Assembly: GCA_026400425.1 (NCBI GenBank)
Contig: JAPLPC010000474.1
Span: 1 to 5,077 of the forward strand
From: Hyphomicrobiales bacterium
Lineage (GTDB): Bacteria > Pseudomonadota > Alphaproteobacteria > Rhizobiales > Xanthobacteraceae
Direction: 5' to 3'
Length of the DNA: 5,077 nucleotides
Within the stretch, counting starts at the first letter, position 1. The number at the start of each line of letters is the position of its first letter. The notes under the pieces are model-generated. The model saw nothing but the letters and a program-made list of their open reading frames with translations. It made no database searches and had not been told where the DNA came from. Below are positions 1-5,077 of the stretch, in pieces. Both the position numbers and the translations under genes were made by a program.

Positions 1-93
1 CGCGGCATGGAGGGGCAAAGCGGTAAATCCGTCCATTTCAACAGCACGACCGGCCGTCCAACGAGGCGCGCCGTCAAGGTCAAAAACCGATCC

Positions 94-99
94 AGGGAG
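94..99 (+). promoter_or_regulatory. Ribosome binding site of the aminotransferase
   Basis: AGGGAG lies 8 bases before the ATG at 108, a near-ideal Shine-Dalgarno match and spacing. It fixes the start of the aminotransferase. No convincing -35/-10 pair was found in the short stretch to its left, so the promoter may lie outside the window or be non-canonical. Confidence 0.7.
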
Positions 100-107
100 A
101 CGACGTC

Positions 108-1346
108 ATGACATCCGCACCGTTCGATTACGCACCGCTTTGGCCCGCAGGACTGCCGGCCGCCGCCGCGAAATGGACCGGGCTGGCCAGATACAGTTTC
201 GTCGGCGGCAATAACGATGCCGAGCAGGTGCCGGTGGCCGACCTGACGGCGGCCGCAGTGTCCGTGCTGACCCGCGAGGGACATATGCTGGCCACCTACG
301 GGCTCGCCAGTGGACCGCAGGGCTATCTGCCGCTGCGCGATTTCCTGGCCGGCAAGCTGAAGCGCGATGCCGGCATGACCTGCACCGCCGACGATATCCT
401 GATCGTCTCGGGCTCGCTGCAGGCGCTCGACCTCGTCAATCACGCGTTGCTCGCCCGCGGCGACACCGTGATCATCGAGCGCGATTGCTATCAGGGCTCC
501 ATCAACCGGCTGACGCGGATGGGCGTCAACATCGTCGGCATCCCGCTCGATGGCGACGGCATGCGGATGGACTCGCTCGCGGCGGCATTGACGGAGCTGA
601 AGGCCAAGGGCATCCAGCCGAAATACATCTACACCATCCCGACGGTGCAGAACCCGACCGCCACTATCATGCCGGACAGCCGGCGCCGCGAACTGCTGGC
701 GCTGGCGGACGAGTATGGCGTGCCGGTGTTCGAGGACGACTGCTATGCAGACCTGGTGTGGTCCGGCGAGCGGCCGCCGGCCATCCATGCGCTGGACGGC
801 AGCGGACGCGTCATCCATATCGGATCGTTCTCCAAATCCATCGCGCCCGCCTTGCGCGTCGGCTTCATCGTGGCGCCGTGGCCGATCCTGTCGCGCATGC
901 TGGCGCTGAAGACCGATGCCGGCTCCGGCGCGCTCGAGCAGATGGTGCTGGCCGAATATTGCGTGCCGCATTTCGCGACCCATGTGCCGCAAGCGACGCG
1001 CGGGCTGCGCGCCAAACTCGACACGCTGATGGACGCTCTGAATGAACAGTTCGGCACGGCGGCTGAATTCGAGGAGCCGAAAGGCGGCATCTTCCTGTGG
1101 GTGAAGCTGCCGGACAATGTGGATGCGATGCGGCTGTCGCAGGCGGCGCAGAAGGCCGGCGTCTCGATCAATCCGGGCCCGGAATGGTCGGTCGATCAAC
1201 GCCACGCGCATAGCCGCATCCGCATCTGCTTCGCCAGCCCGACGCATCAGGACATCCGCGACGGCATCGCGCTGCTCGCGGATATCTGCCGCACAGAATT
1301 TGGCGTGCCCGAGCGGATCGCGAACGTCGCGCAAGCAAAGGGATAG
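108..1346 (+). CDS. PLP-dependent aminotransferase, class I/II (LysN/MocR-catalytic-domain type, stand-alone)
   Basis: This 412-residue protein is a cytoplasmic fold-type I aminotransferase that should move an amino group between an amino acid and a 2-oxo acid using pyridoxal phosphate. The sequence shows the SGS-LQALDL cofactor-phosphate region (101-109), the QNPT motif (N182), EDDCY (D210 to the pyridine nitrogen, Y213), the SFSKSIAPALRVGF block with Schiff-base lysine K243 and phosphate-binding R250, and a C-terminal RIRICFAS with R372 as the likely substrate-carboxylate arginine. Motif spelling places it with the 2-aminoadipate aminotransferase (LysN) and MocR catalytic-domain group (COG1167). 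It lacks the N-terminal GntR winged helix of MocR regulators, so it is an enzyme only. All key residues are present and the length suits the family. Substrate cannot be read from sequence; aminoadipate, aromatic or branched-chain amino acids are all possible. It has its own ribosome binding site and converges on the lactonase gene. Confidence 0.93.
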   Translation: MTSAPFDYAPLWPAGLPAAAAKWTGLARYSFVGGNNDAEQVPVADLTAAAVSVLTREGHMLATYGLASGPQGYLPLRDFLAGKLKRDAGMTCTADDILIVSGSLQALDLVNHALLARGDTVIIERDCYQGSINRLTRMGVNIVGIPLDGDGMRMDSLAAALTELKAKGIQPKYIYTIPTVQNPTATIMPDSRRRELLALADEYGVPVFEDDCYADLVWSGERPPAIHALDGSGRVIHIGSFSKSIAPALRVGFIVAPWPILSRMLALKTDAGSGALEQMVLAEYCVPHFATHVPQATRGLRAKLDTLMDALNEQFGTAAEFEEPKGGIFLWVKLPDNVDAMRLSQAAQKAGVSINPGPEWSVDQRHAHSRIRICFASPTHQDIRDGIALLADICRTEFGVPERIANVAQAKG

Positions 1347-1359
1347 CGGCCCTCGCCGT

Positions 1360-1457
1360 CCTCGTGGTGAGGAGGCGCCCCTTGCGCCGTCTCGAACCAT
1401 GATTGCCTCACGCCATCCTTCGAGACGCGCGCCAGATGCGCGCCCCTCAGGATGAGG
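1360..1457. repeat. REP/BIME-like inverted pair of bulged hairpins
   Basis: Two related palindromic units face each other between the convergent aminotransferase and lactonase genes. In unit 1 (1360-1402), TGGT 1365-1368 pairs with ACCA 1396-1399, GAG 1369-1371 with CTC 1391-1393 and GGCGC 1374-1378 with GCGCC 1384-1388, around a CCCTT loop. In unit 2 (1414-1457), CATCCT 1414-1419 pairs with AGGATG 1449-1454, GAG 1422-1424 with CTC 1446-1448 and GCGCGC 1427-1432 with GCGCGC 1438-1443, around a CAGAT loop. Each has one two-base bulge (GA 1394-1395; TC 1420-1421) between outer and middle stems and a 2x2 internal loop. The bulge is on opposite arms, as expected if unit 2 is a reversed copy of unit 1. 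From memory, elements of this spelling are common between genes in Bradyrhizobium and Rhodopseudomonas. The pair may end transcription or protect both mRNA 3' ends; no U-tract is present, so that role is inferred. Confidence 0.75.
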
Positions 1458-1478
1458 CACAGCTTGTGTGGGCGCTGC

Positions 1479-2615
1479 TTATGGCAGGCTGACGATCTCG
1501 ACCCAGTTCGGGTTTCGACCCACCGGGGTCTGCTTCAACCTTTTCAGTGCACCTGTTTTCTTGTCGATGGCATAGGTGGTCATGCTGTTGGAGATCTGGC
1601 CGACGGCGAGCAGGTAGCGGCCGGTGCGATCAATGGCGAAGCCACGGGGCTGCTTTTCGGTGGCGAAGCTGCCGATCCCCGTCAGTGCACCCGTCTTCGC
1701 ATCGACGCGAAACGCCGCCAATGTGCTGCTGGTTCGCTCCGATGCGTAAAGATACTTGCCGTCGGGCGTCAGATGGATGTCCGCGGCCCAAGGTTTTCCG
1801 TCGAAGGTTTTTCCAGCAAAGGATTTGCCATCGACGTCCGTCGGAAGCGCGCTGGCGACTTGCGTTTCCCGTCCGAGCGTCCCGGTTTCGGCGCCCCACG
1901 GAAACACGTAAATCGCCGCATCGAGTTCGTTCAGCAGATAGACGAATTTCCTGTCGGGGGAGAACACCAGGTGGCGCGGGCCGCCTTTGGCCTTGACGCT
2001 GACGGTCGGCGGCTGGTTCGGCGTCAGCCTGCCCAGCTTCGCATCAAACCTCTGCTGGTAAACGACGTCGCCGCCGAGGCTGGTATGCAGCGCGTAGCGA
2101 TTGGTGGGATCCAGAACGATGCAATGCGCATTAGGCTGCGTATCGACCACCTGCTGCGCCGGCGCCACCACGCCATCGGGGCCGATGGCATTCACCGTGA
2201 CCTTGTTGCCGCCATAGCTCGCACCGAGCAGGAAGCGGCCGGTCCGGTCGATGGTGATATAGGCCATGGAATCCGCCAGCGGCCCCGGCCCGACAAGTTT
2301 CAGCCGGCCGGTTTTGGGCTCGATGTCGAAGGTCACGACCGTGTAAGGCTCGTTGCGAAGCGCGGCATACAGCCTGTGTTTCTCCGGACTGATCGCCAGC
2401 GGCAACGAACCTCCCGGCTTCGCCGGGCCGGGGACCGCGACGGTTTCGATCGCCGCGACCTCTCCGTTCGGCTTCAGCTCGAAAACACTGATGTCCTGGC
2501 TATCGGCATTGCCGACGTAAACATAGGTCGCAGCCTGCGCTGCCGGGATCACCGCTCCCAGCCCGACGGCGGCCGCCACAAGATGAAGACATGCAAGGAG
2601 TGACACATTGGACAT
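1479..2615 (-). CDS. Secreted lactonase, 6-phosphogluconolactonase (Pgl/YbhE) family seven-bladed beta-propeller
   Basis: This 378-residue protein belongs to the Pfam Lactonase family, which hydrolyses 6-phosphogluconolactone or related sugar lactones. Residues 1-28 form a hydrophobic signal peptide ending AQA, so the roughly 350-residue propeller probably acts in the periplasm. Family blocks in order are PNAHCIVLDPTNRY (161-174), GGPRHLVFSPD (211-221), VYLLNELDAAIYVF, WAADIHLTPDGKYLYASERT (276-295) and KQPRGFAID (321-329). H164, R214, E230 and R324 fall where the related muconate-lactonizing propeller has its His-Arg-Glu-Arg set (recalled). WAADIH, QPRGF and the VG-xxP-xWV end closely recall E. 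coli Pgl, which is cytoplasmic. A GKSFAGKTFDGKPW segment (263-276) adds a small lysine/glycine-rich loop. The start at 2615 follows GGGGGAA; an in-frame ATG at 2663 has no ribosome binding site but would add two arginines before an otherwise uncharged signal peptide, so it stays possible. Export argues against a pentose-phosphate role and favours an external lactone substrate. Confidence 0.88.
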   Translation of the reverse strand: MSNVSLLACLHLVAAAVGLGAVIPAAQAATYVYVGNADSQDISVFELKPNGEVAAIETVAVPGPAKPGGSLPLAISPEKHRLYAALRNEPYTVVTFDIEPKTGRLKLVGPGPLADSMAYITIDRTGRFLLGASYGGNKVTVNAIGPDGVVAPAQQVVDTQPNAHCIVLDPTNRYALHTSLGGDVVYQQRFDAKLGRLTPNQPPTVSVKAKGGPRHLVFSPDRKFVYLLNELDAAIYVFPWGAETGTLGRETQVASALPTDVDGKSFAGKTFDGKPWAADIHLTPDGKYLYASERTSSTLAAFRVDAKTGALTGIGSFATEKQPRGFAIDRTGRYLLAVGQISNSMTTYAIDKKTGALKRLKQTPVGRNPNWVEIVSLP

Positions 2616-2719
2616 CGTTCCCCCGCCATTCGCTTGTCGTTGGCGGAATGATGATCCGGGCATCCGAAATGCGCAAGCTGCGCTGCGGCAAGTTTAGGAT
2701 GCGCCGCTACCGGTGGTCT

Positions 2720-2823
2720 CCCTCCCCCAAGCCTCGAAGCGGCGCTGTGGGGAGGGTGACGCGGAGCGCCGGATGGGGTTTCTCCTCGCGTGAGATCAGA
2801 GCGTGGTGAGACACCCCACCCGT
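2720..2823. repeat. Second intergenic palindromic element with two GC-rich stems
   Basis: Two stem-loops fill the gap between the aldo/keto reductase 3' end and the lactonase 5' region. The left stem pairs CCCTCCCC (2720-2727) with GGGGAGGG (2749-2756), 8 of 8. The right, larger stem pairs CGGATGGGGT (2770-2779) with ACCCCACCCG (2813-2822), one G-T wobble, then TCTC (2781-2784) with GAGA (2808-2811), then CGCG (2787-2790) with CGTG (2802-2805). The right arm ends six bases from the reductase stop codon. The spelling, CCCTCCCC / GGGGAGGG / GGTGGGGT / ACCCCACCC, resembles another repeat family I recall from Bradyrhizobium-type genomes, where a matching third stem usually follows; here it is absent, as if the element were cut short by the reductase gene. 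It may attenuate read-through from the reductase into the lactonase; that is inference. Confidence 0.65.
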
Positions 2824-2828
2824 CTCGA

Positions 2829-3647
2829 TCAGTCCCACTCCGGCGCGAAAGCTGGATTCACCAGCCGCTGCCCCTTCGGCAGCGCCGCGATCGCCTTGCG
2901 ATCCTCATCGTCCAGCGTCACCTTCAACGCATCGAGATTGGCCTGCTGGCTCTCCCGGCGCGAGGCCTTCGGAATTGCGGCGACTCCGTCCTGATCGAGC
3001 AGCCATTTCAGCGCGACCTGCGCGGCACTCACCCCGTGCTTCGACGCGATTGTCTTCATCGCCTCGTTGTCGGCAAGGCGGCCCTGCCCGAGCGGACAAT
3101 AAGCGACCAGTGGAATCGACTTCGAACCCAGATAGGCGAGCAGCTTCGATTGATCGAGCAGCGCGTGATATTCGACCTGGTTGCAGGCCACCGGCGCGCC
3201 GATCTCCTCCACCGCCTGCTTCATCAGCGCCACCGGGAAATTGGCGACGCCAAGCGCGCGGATGCGGCCCTCGTCCTTGAACTGGAGCAGCGTCTCCAGT
3301 ACCGCCGCGCGATTCATGGCTTTCGAGGGCCAGTGCACCAGATAGAGGTCGATGACATCGAGGCCGAGCTTGGTCTGGCTGGCATCGAAAGCGCGCTTGA
3401 TGGCATCCGGCGCGAGATTCTCGTGCCAGACTTTTGTTGTGACATGCAGGTCGCCGCGCGGCAGACCGGCCGCCTTGATACCGGCGCCGACCTCTGCCTC
3501 ATTGCCGTACATCTCGGCGGTGTCGATATGGCGATAGCCCAGCTTCAACGCGGTCTCGACGCCGGCAATGCAGGCCTCGCCCGTCAGCTTGAACGTGCCG
3601 AGGCCGAGCTTGGGCAGCTTGATGCCCTGGGTCTCGATGGATTGCAT
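2829..3647 (-). CDS. Aldo/keto reductase, 2,5-diketo-D-gluconate reductase (DkgB)-like
   Basis: This 272-residue cytoplasmic NADPH-dependent oxidoreductase reduces aldehydes or ketones to alcohols. The catalytic tetrad of the aldo/keto reductase superfamily is complete: D42 and Y47 in GYRHIDTAEMYGNE, K72 in HVTTKVWHENL, and H105 in DLYLVHWPSK. The GxGTF start of the barrel is at residues 15-20, and the cofactor 2'-phosphate site is visible in AIPKASRRESQQAN (K227, S229, R230, N237). Length and the C-terminal RLVNPAFAPEWD match the DkgA/DkgB group; E. coli DkgB ends with the same APEWD as I recall it. Likely substrates are 2,5-diketogluconate, methylglyoxal or beta-keto esters, and sequence alone does not choose between them. 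The start at 3647 is set by AGGAGA six to eleven bases upstream; a longer reading back to a TTG at 3716 lacks a site and runs past the conserved family N-terminus. It is divergent from the small membrane protein. Confidence 0.92.
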   Translation of the reverse strand: MQSIETQGIKLPKLGLGTFKLTGEACIAGVETALKLGYRHIDTAEMYGNEAEVGAGIKAAGLPRGDLHVTTKVWHENLAPDAIKRAFDASQTKLGLDVIDLYLVHWPSKAMNRAAVLETLLQFKDEGRIRALGVANFPVALMKQAVEEIGAPVACNQVEYHALLDQSKLLAYLGSKSIPLVAYCPLGQGRLADNEAMKTIASKHGVSAAQVALKWLLDQDGVAAIPKASRRESQQANLDALKVTLDDEDRKAIAALPKGQRLVNPAFAPEWD

Positions 3648-3651
3648 GAAA

Positions 3652-3657
3652 TCTCCT
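3652..3657 (-). promoter_or_regulatory. Ribosome binding site of the aldo/keto reductase
   Basis: Read on the minus strand, AGGAGA stands four bases before the ATG at 3647. It decides between this start and the upstream TTG at 3716 that keeps the frame open, and agrees with where family homology begins. Confidence 0.7.
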
Positions 3658-3739
3658 GACTGAGGCAGCCCGCCGCAAGACAGCACAGTCGCATTCTGGT
3701 ACGGCTGACCCTCCAAACGATAATTCAGATTGCAGGGAG

Positions 3740-3874
3740 ATGTTCAAGGTGGAGAAAGCGCTTCGTGCGTGGCTGGATTCCCACGGCCTGCTCGCCATCA
3801 CCGCGGCCGTGCTCGGCGTCATCGTCGCGCTGGCTCTCGTTCTGGTCGTCGGCGGTTTCTGGCTGGCGCGCTGA
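3740..3874 (+). CDS. Small single-pass membrane protein, 44 residues, function unknown
   Basis: An open frame of 44 codons encodes a charged N-terminal helix (residues 1-15, with K3, E5, K6, R9 and D13) followed by an uninterrupted hydrophobic stretch from about residue 17 to 43 rich in Ala, Val, Leu and Gly, ending in a single Arg. This is the plan of a one-helix inner-membrane protein, probably with its N-terminus in the cytoplasm by the positive-inside rule. About 37 of 44 codons end in G or C, in line with the neighbouring genes, which supports real coding. AGGGAG (3734-3739) abuts the ATG, too close for normal initiation; a GTG at 3749, in frame and nine bases downstream of the same AGGGAG, would give a 41-residue product with better spacing. 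It lies between the divergent reductase and the convergent ghrA remnant. I do not recognise the family. Single-gene toxins can look similar, but nothing here specifically supports that. Confidence 0.6.
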   Translation: MFKVEKALRAWLDSHGLLAITAAVLGVIVALALVLVVGGFWLAR

Positions 3875-3909
3875 CGACCGGCCTCTGCCGACACCCGAGC
3901 CGAGCGCGC

Positions 3910-4853
3910 TCAGTAGCCCCTCGCACGATCCACCGTATCCTTCGGCTTCACACCAGCCTGAACCGCCTCCGCGGTGGCGCGGATGGTACCGCCGACGGCT
4001 GCCATGGTGACGTCGCAAGCGTCGTGTGGCGTCAGCAGGATTTTCGGATGGGTCCAGAACGGACTGTCCACCGGCAGCGGCTCGATCGGAAAGACGTCGA
4101 TCGATGCACCGGCCAATTGGCCGCCGTCCAGCGCAGCGAACACATCCTGCTCGACCATGTGCCCGCCGCGCCCGACATGGATAAGATAGGCGCCGCGCCG
4201 CAGCTTGCCGAACAGTCCGGCGTTGAGAATGCCGCGCGTTTCCGTGGTTAGCGGCAGCAGATTGATTCGCTATCGACGAGCATGGCGTCGAGACCATCGG
4301 CGCCGTGAAAGCCGGTCACACCCGCCGGTGTCGCTTTCGCCGTGCGGCTCCATACCTTGACCGGAAAGCCGAGCGTCGCGAGATCGGCGGCGACGCGGGA
4401 ACCAATGGCGCCGTTGCCGAGAATGGCGACCGGCACTTCGCGCGCCGCGCGTTGCGGCAGCCGCTGCCAGACCTTGTCGCGCTGCTGCTGCAGATACACG
4501 CCCATCCGGCGCTGGTGATAGATCGCATGACAGATCACGAAGCCCGACATCATTTCGGCCTGGGCGGGCTCGATCACCCGCACGATGTCGATGTCGTCGC
4601 GCATGCTCGGACAATGCAGCAGGCTATCGGCGCCGGCCGCGATCGAGCAAGCCGCCCGGATGTTCGGATAGTGCGTGAAAGCGTCCGACGGCGGAAACCA
4701 CCCGACCGCCATAGCGATATCGGCGGGATCATTGCCGTCGAGATGATCGACGAAATGAACGATGCCCGCGAGCCGCTGGATTTCCGGCGCGAGATAGTCA
4801 CGCAGGTCGATTGAGGTGCTGAGCAGAACACAGCGAAGCGGCGTCGATGGCAT
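3910..4853 (-). pseudogene. ghrA: Glyoxylate/hydroxypyruvate reductase A (D-2-hydroxyacid dehydrogenase family), frameshifted
   Basis: GhrA reduces glyoxylate to glycolate and hydroxypyruvate to D-glycerate with NADPH. Two frames together give a full-length protein of about 314 residues, against about 312 in E. coli. The first frame (from 4853) holds the N-terminal part and the Rossmann GNGAIG motif (G146-G151) with SRT after strand two. It breaks near 4264-4268 and ends at a TAA, giving 201 residues with the last five meaningless. The second frame resumes at INLLPLTTETRG and holds all catalytic residues: Arg (codon 4168-4170), Glu in FPIEPLP (4081-4083) and His in LTPHDA (4024-4026). It ends TVDRARGY, the tail typical of GhrA. 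Aligned to the family from memory, two residues before INLLP are missing, so a 7-base deletion fits best; a one-base error is the alternative. The first-frame product lacks the active site and should be inactive. ATG 4853 follows the ABC ATPase stop by six bases, so the two were co-transcribed. No slippery heptamer was seen. Confidence 0.85.
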
Positions 4854-4859
4854 CGACTA

Positions 4860-5077
4860 TCACGCCGCCTGAGACGGCGAGCTCTGGCCGGGCACGGCAC
4901 TGAGCAATTCGCGCGTATAGGGATGTTCAGGCGCGGCAAACAGCTGTGCGGTCGGCTTCATCTCGACGATCACGCCCCGCTGCATCACCGCGATCCGATC
5001 GCAGATCTGGGCGGCCACGCGCAGATCGTGCGTGATGAACAGCATCGACAGGCCGAGGCGGGCCTTGAGGTCTTCCA
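4860..5077 (-). CDS. ABC transporter ATP-binding protein, oligopeptide/dipeptide/nickel type (C-terminal part, cut by window edge)
   Basis: About 71 C-terminal residues of an ATPase that powers import of peptides or related solutes (DppD/DppF/OppD/GsiA group, Pfam ABC_tran plus oligo_HPY). The visible part starts in the helix just after the D-loop (EDLKARLGLS) and continues into LFITHDLRVAAQICDRIAVMQRG, where the His of ITHD (codon 5028-5030) is the switch-region catalytic histidine. AAPEHPYTRELLSAVPG is the HPYT signature of peptide-type transporter ATPases. The Walker A, ABC signature and Walker B motifs lie outside the window, so completeness and whether it is one ATPase or a fused double one (GsiA type) cannot be judged. 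The gene ends with TGA at 4860-4862, six bases before the ghrA start, in an operon arrangement. The substrate is unknown; the linked hydroxyacid dehydrogenase is only a weak hint. Confidence 0.9.
   Translation of the reverse strand, partial: EDLKARLGLSMLFITHDLRVAAQICDRIAVMQRGVIVEMKPTAQLFAAPEHPYTRELLSAVPGQSSPSQAA

Noticed and set aside
1..36. Possible start of a divergent minus-strand gene (ATG at 34-36, frame open to the left edge) or tail of a + strand gene ending at TAA 24-26
   Set aside because: Only a dozen codons are visible either way, with no ribosome binding site before the minus-strand ATG and no recognisable protein. Neither can be chosen without sequence further left.
1..111. + strand frame open from base 1 to a TGA at 109-111, overlapping the aminotransferase start as ATGA
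   Set aside because: The overlap looks like translational coupling, but the 36 codons are rich in Arg, Thr and Ser without domain character, and the aminotransferase has its own good ribosome binding site.
1452..2603. Long + strand open frame of 383 codons opposite the lactonase
   Set aside because: It lies antisense to a gene with clear family motifs and a signal peptide. The translation is rich in Arg, Gly, His and Asp with no recognisable domain, the usual product of a GC-rich gene read on the opposite strand.
2790..3659. + strand open frame of 289 codons opposite the aldo/keto reductase
   Set aside because: It mirrors the reductase almost exactly and begins inside the palindromic element. 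Its composition is that of a shadow frame, and the minus-strand gene has a complete catalytic tetrad.
3648..3739. Promoters for the divergent reductase and small membrane protein
   Set aside because: The 92-base gap must hold control signals, but no -35/-10 pair with proper spacing or operator-like repeat stood out on either strand.
3902..3911. Ten-base palindrome GAGCGCGCTC at the ghrA 3' end
   Set aside because: It has no loop and no T-tract, and overlaps the stop codon. Such short GC palindromes are expected by chance at this base composition.
3730..4251. + strand frame of 173 codons starting at TTG 3730
   Set aside because: It overlaps the small membrane protein in another frame and then runs antisense to the ghrA remnant. 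The Arg/Ala/His-rich translation shows no domain.
4255..4275. Programmed ribosomal frameshift joining the two ghrA frames
   Set aside because: There is no X-XXY-YYZ slippery heptamer at the junction, no obvious downstream pseudoknot was seen, the family is not known for recoding, and two residues appear missing, which slippage would not explain.

Overview
This window is GC-rich, with strong G/C preference at third codon positions. Protein family content and two intergenic palindromic repeat elements suggest an alphaproteobacterium of the Bradyrhizobium/Rhodopseudomonas/Afipia type. That placement is inferred from style and recollection, not from a marker gene. No RNA gene, insertion sequence, prophage, CRISPR array or integrase was seen. 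Most of the window reads as ordinary chromosomal metabolic genes.

Layout from left to right: (1) a fold-type I PLP aminotransferase on the + strand (108-1346), with a good ribosome binding site and no GntR-type DNA-binding domain; (2) a convergent intergenic gap (1347-1478) holding an inverted pair of bulged hairpins, a REP/BIME-like doublet; (3) a secreted beta-propeller lactonase of the 6-phosphogluconolactonase (Pgl) family on the - strand (1479-2615); (4) a 213-bp gap (2616-2828) holding a second palindromic element made of two long G/C-rich stems; (5) an aldo/keto reductase close to 2,5-diketogluconate reductase B on the - strand (2829-3647); (6) a divergent 44-residue single-pass membrane protein on the + strand (3740-3874); (7) a glyoxylate/hydroxypyruvate reductase A (ghrA) gene on the - strand (3910-4853), split by a small deletion; (8) the C-terminal end of a peptide/nickel-type ABC transporter ATPase on the - strand, running off the right edge.

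The ABC ATPase and ghrA are 6 bp apart on the same strand and look like the end of a transport operon whose last gene has decayed. The lactonase and aldo/keto reductase share a strand but are separated by the repeat element, so co-transcription is doubtful. Both act on sugar-derived carbonyl or lactone compounds by family, but a joint pathway is only a guess. The aminotransferase appears to be transcribed alone within the window.

I found no clear novel system. The points most worth a second look are the disrupted ghrA, the short membrane protein with an ambiguous start, the two structured repeat elements and the apparently exported lactonase.
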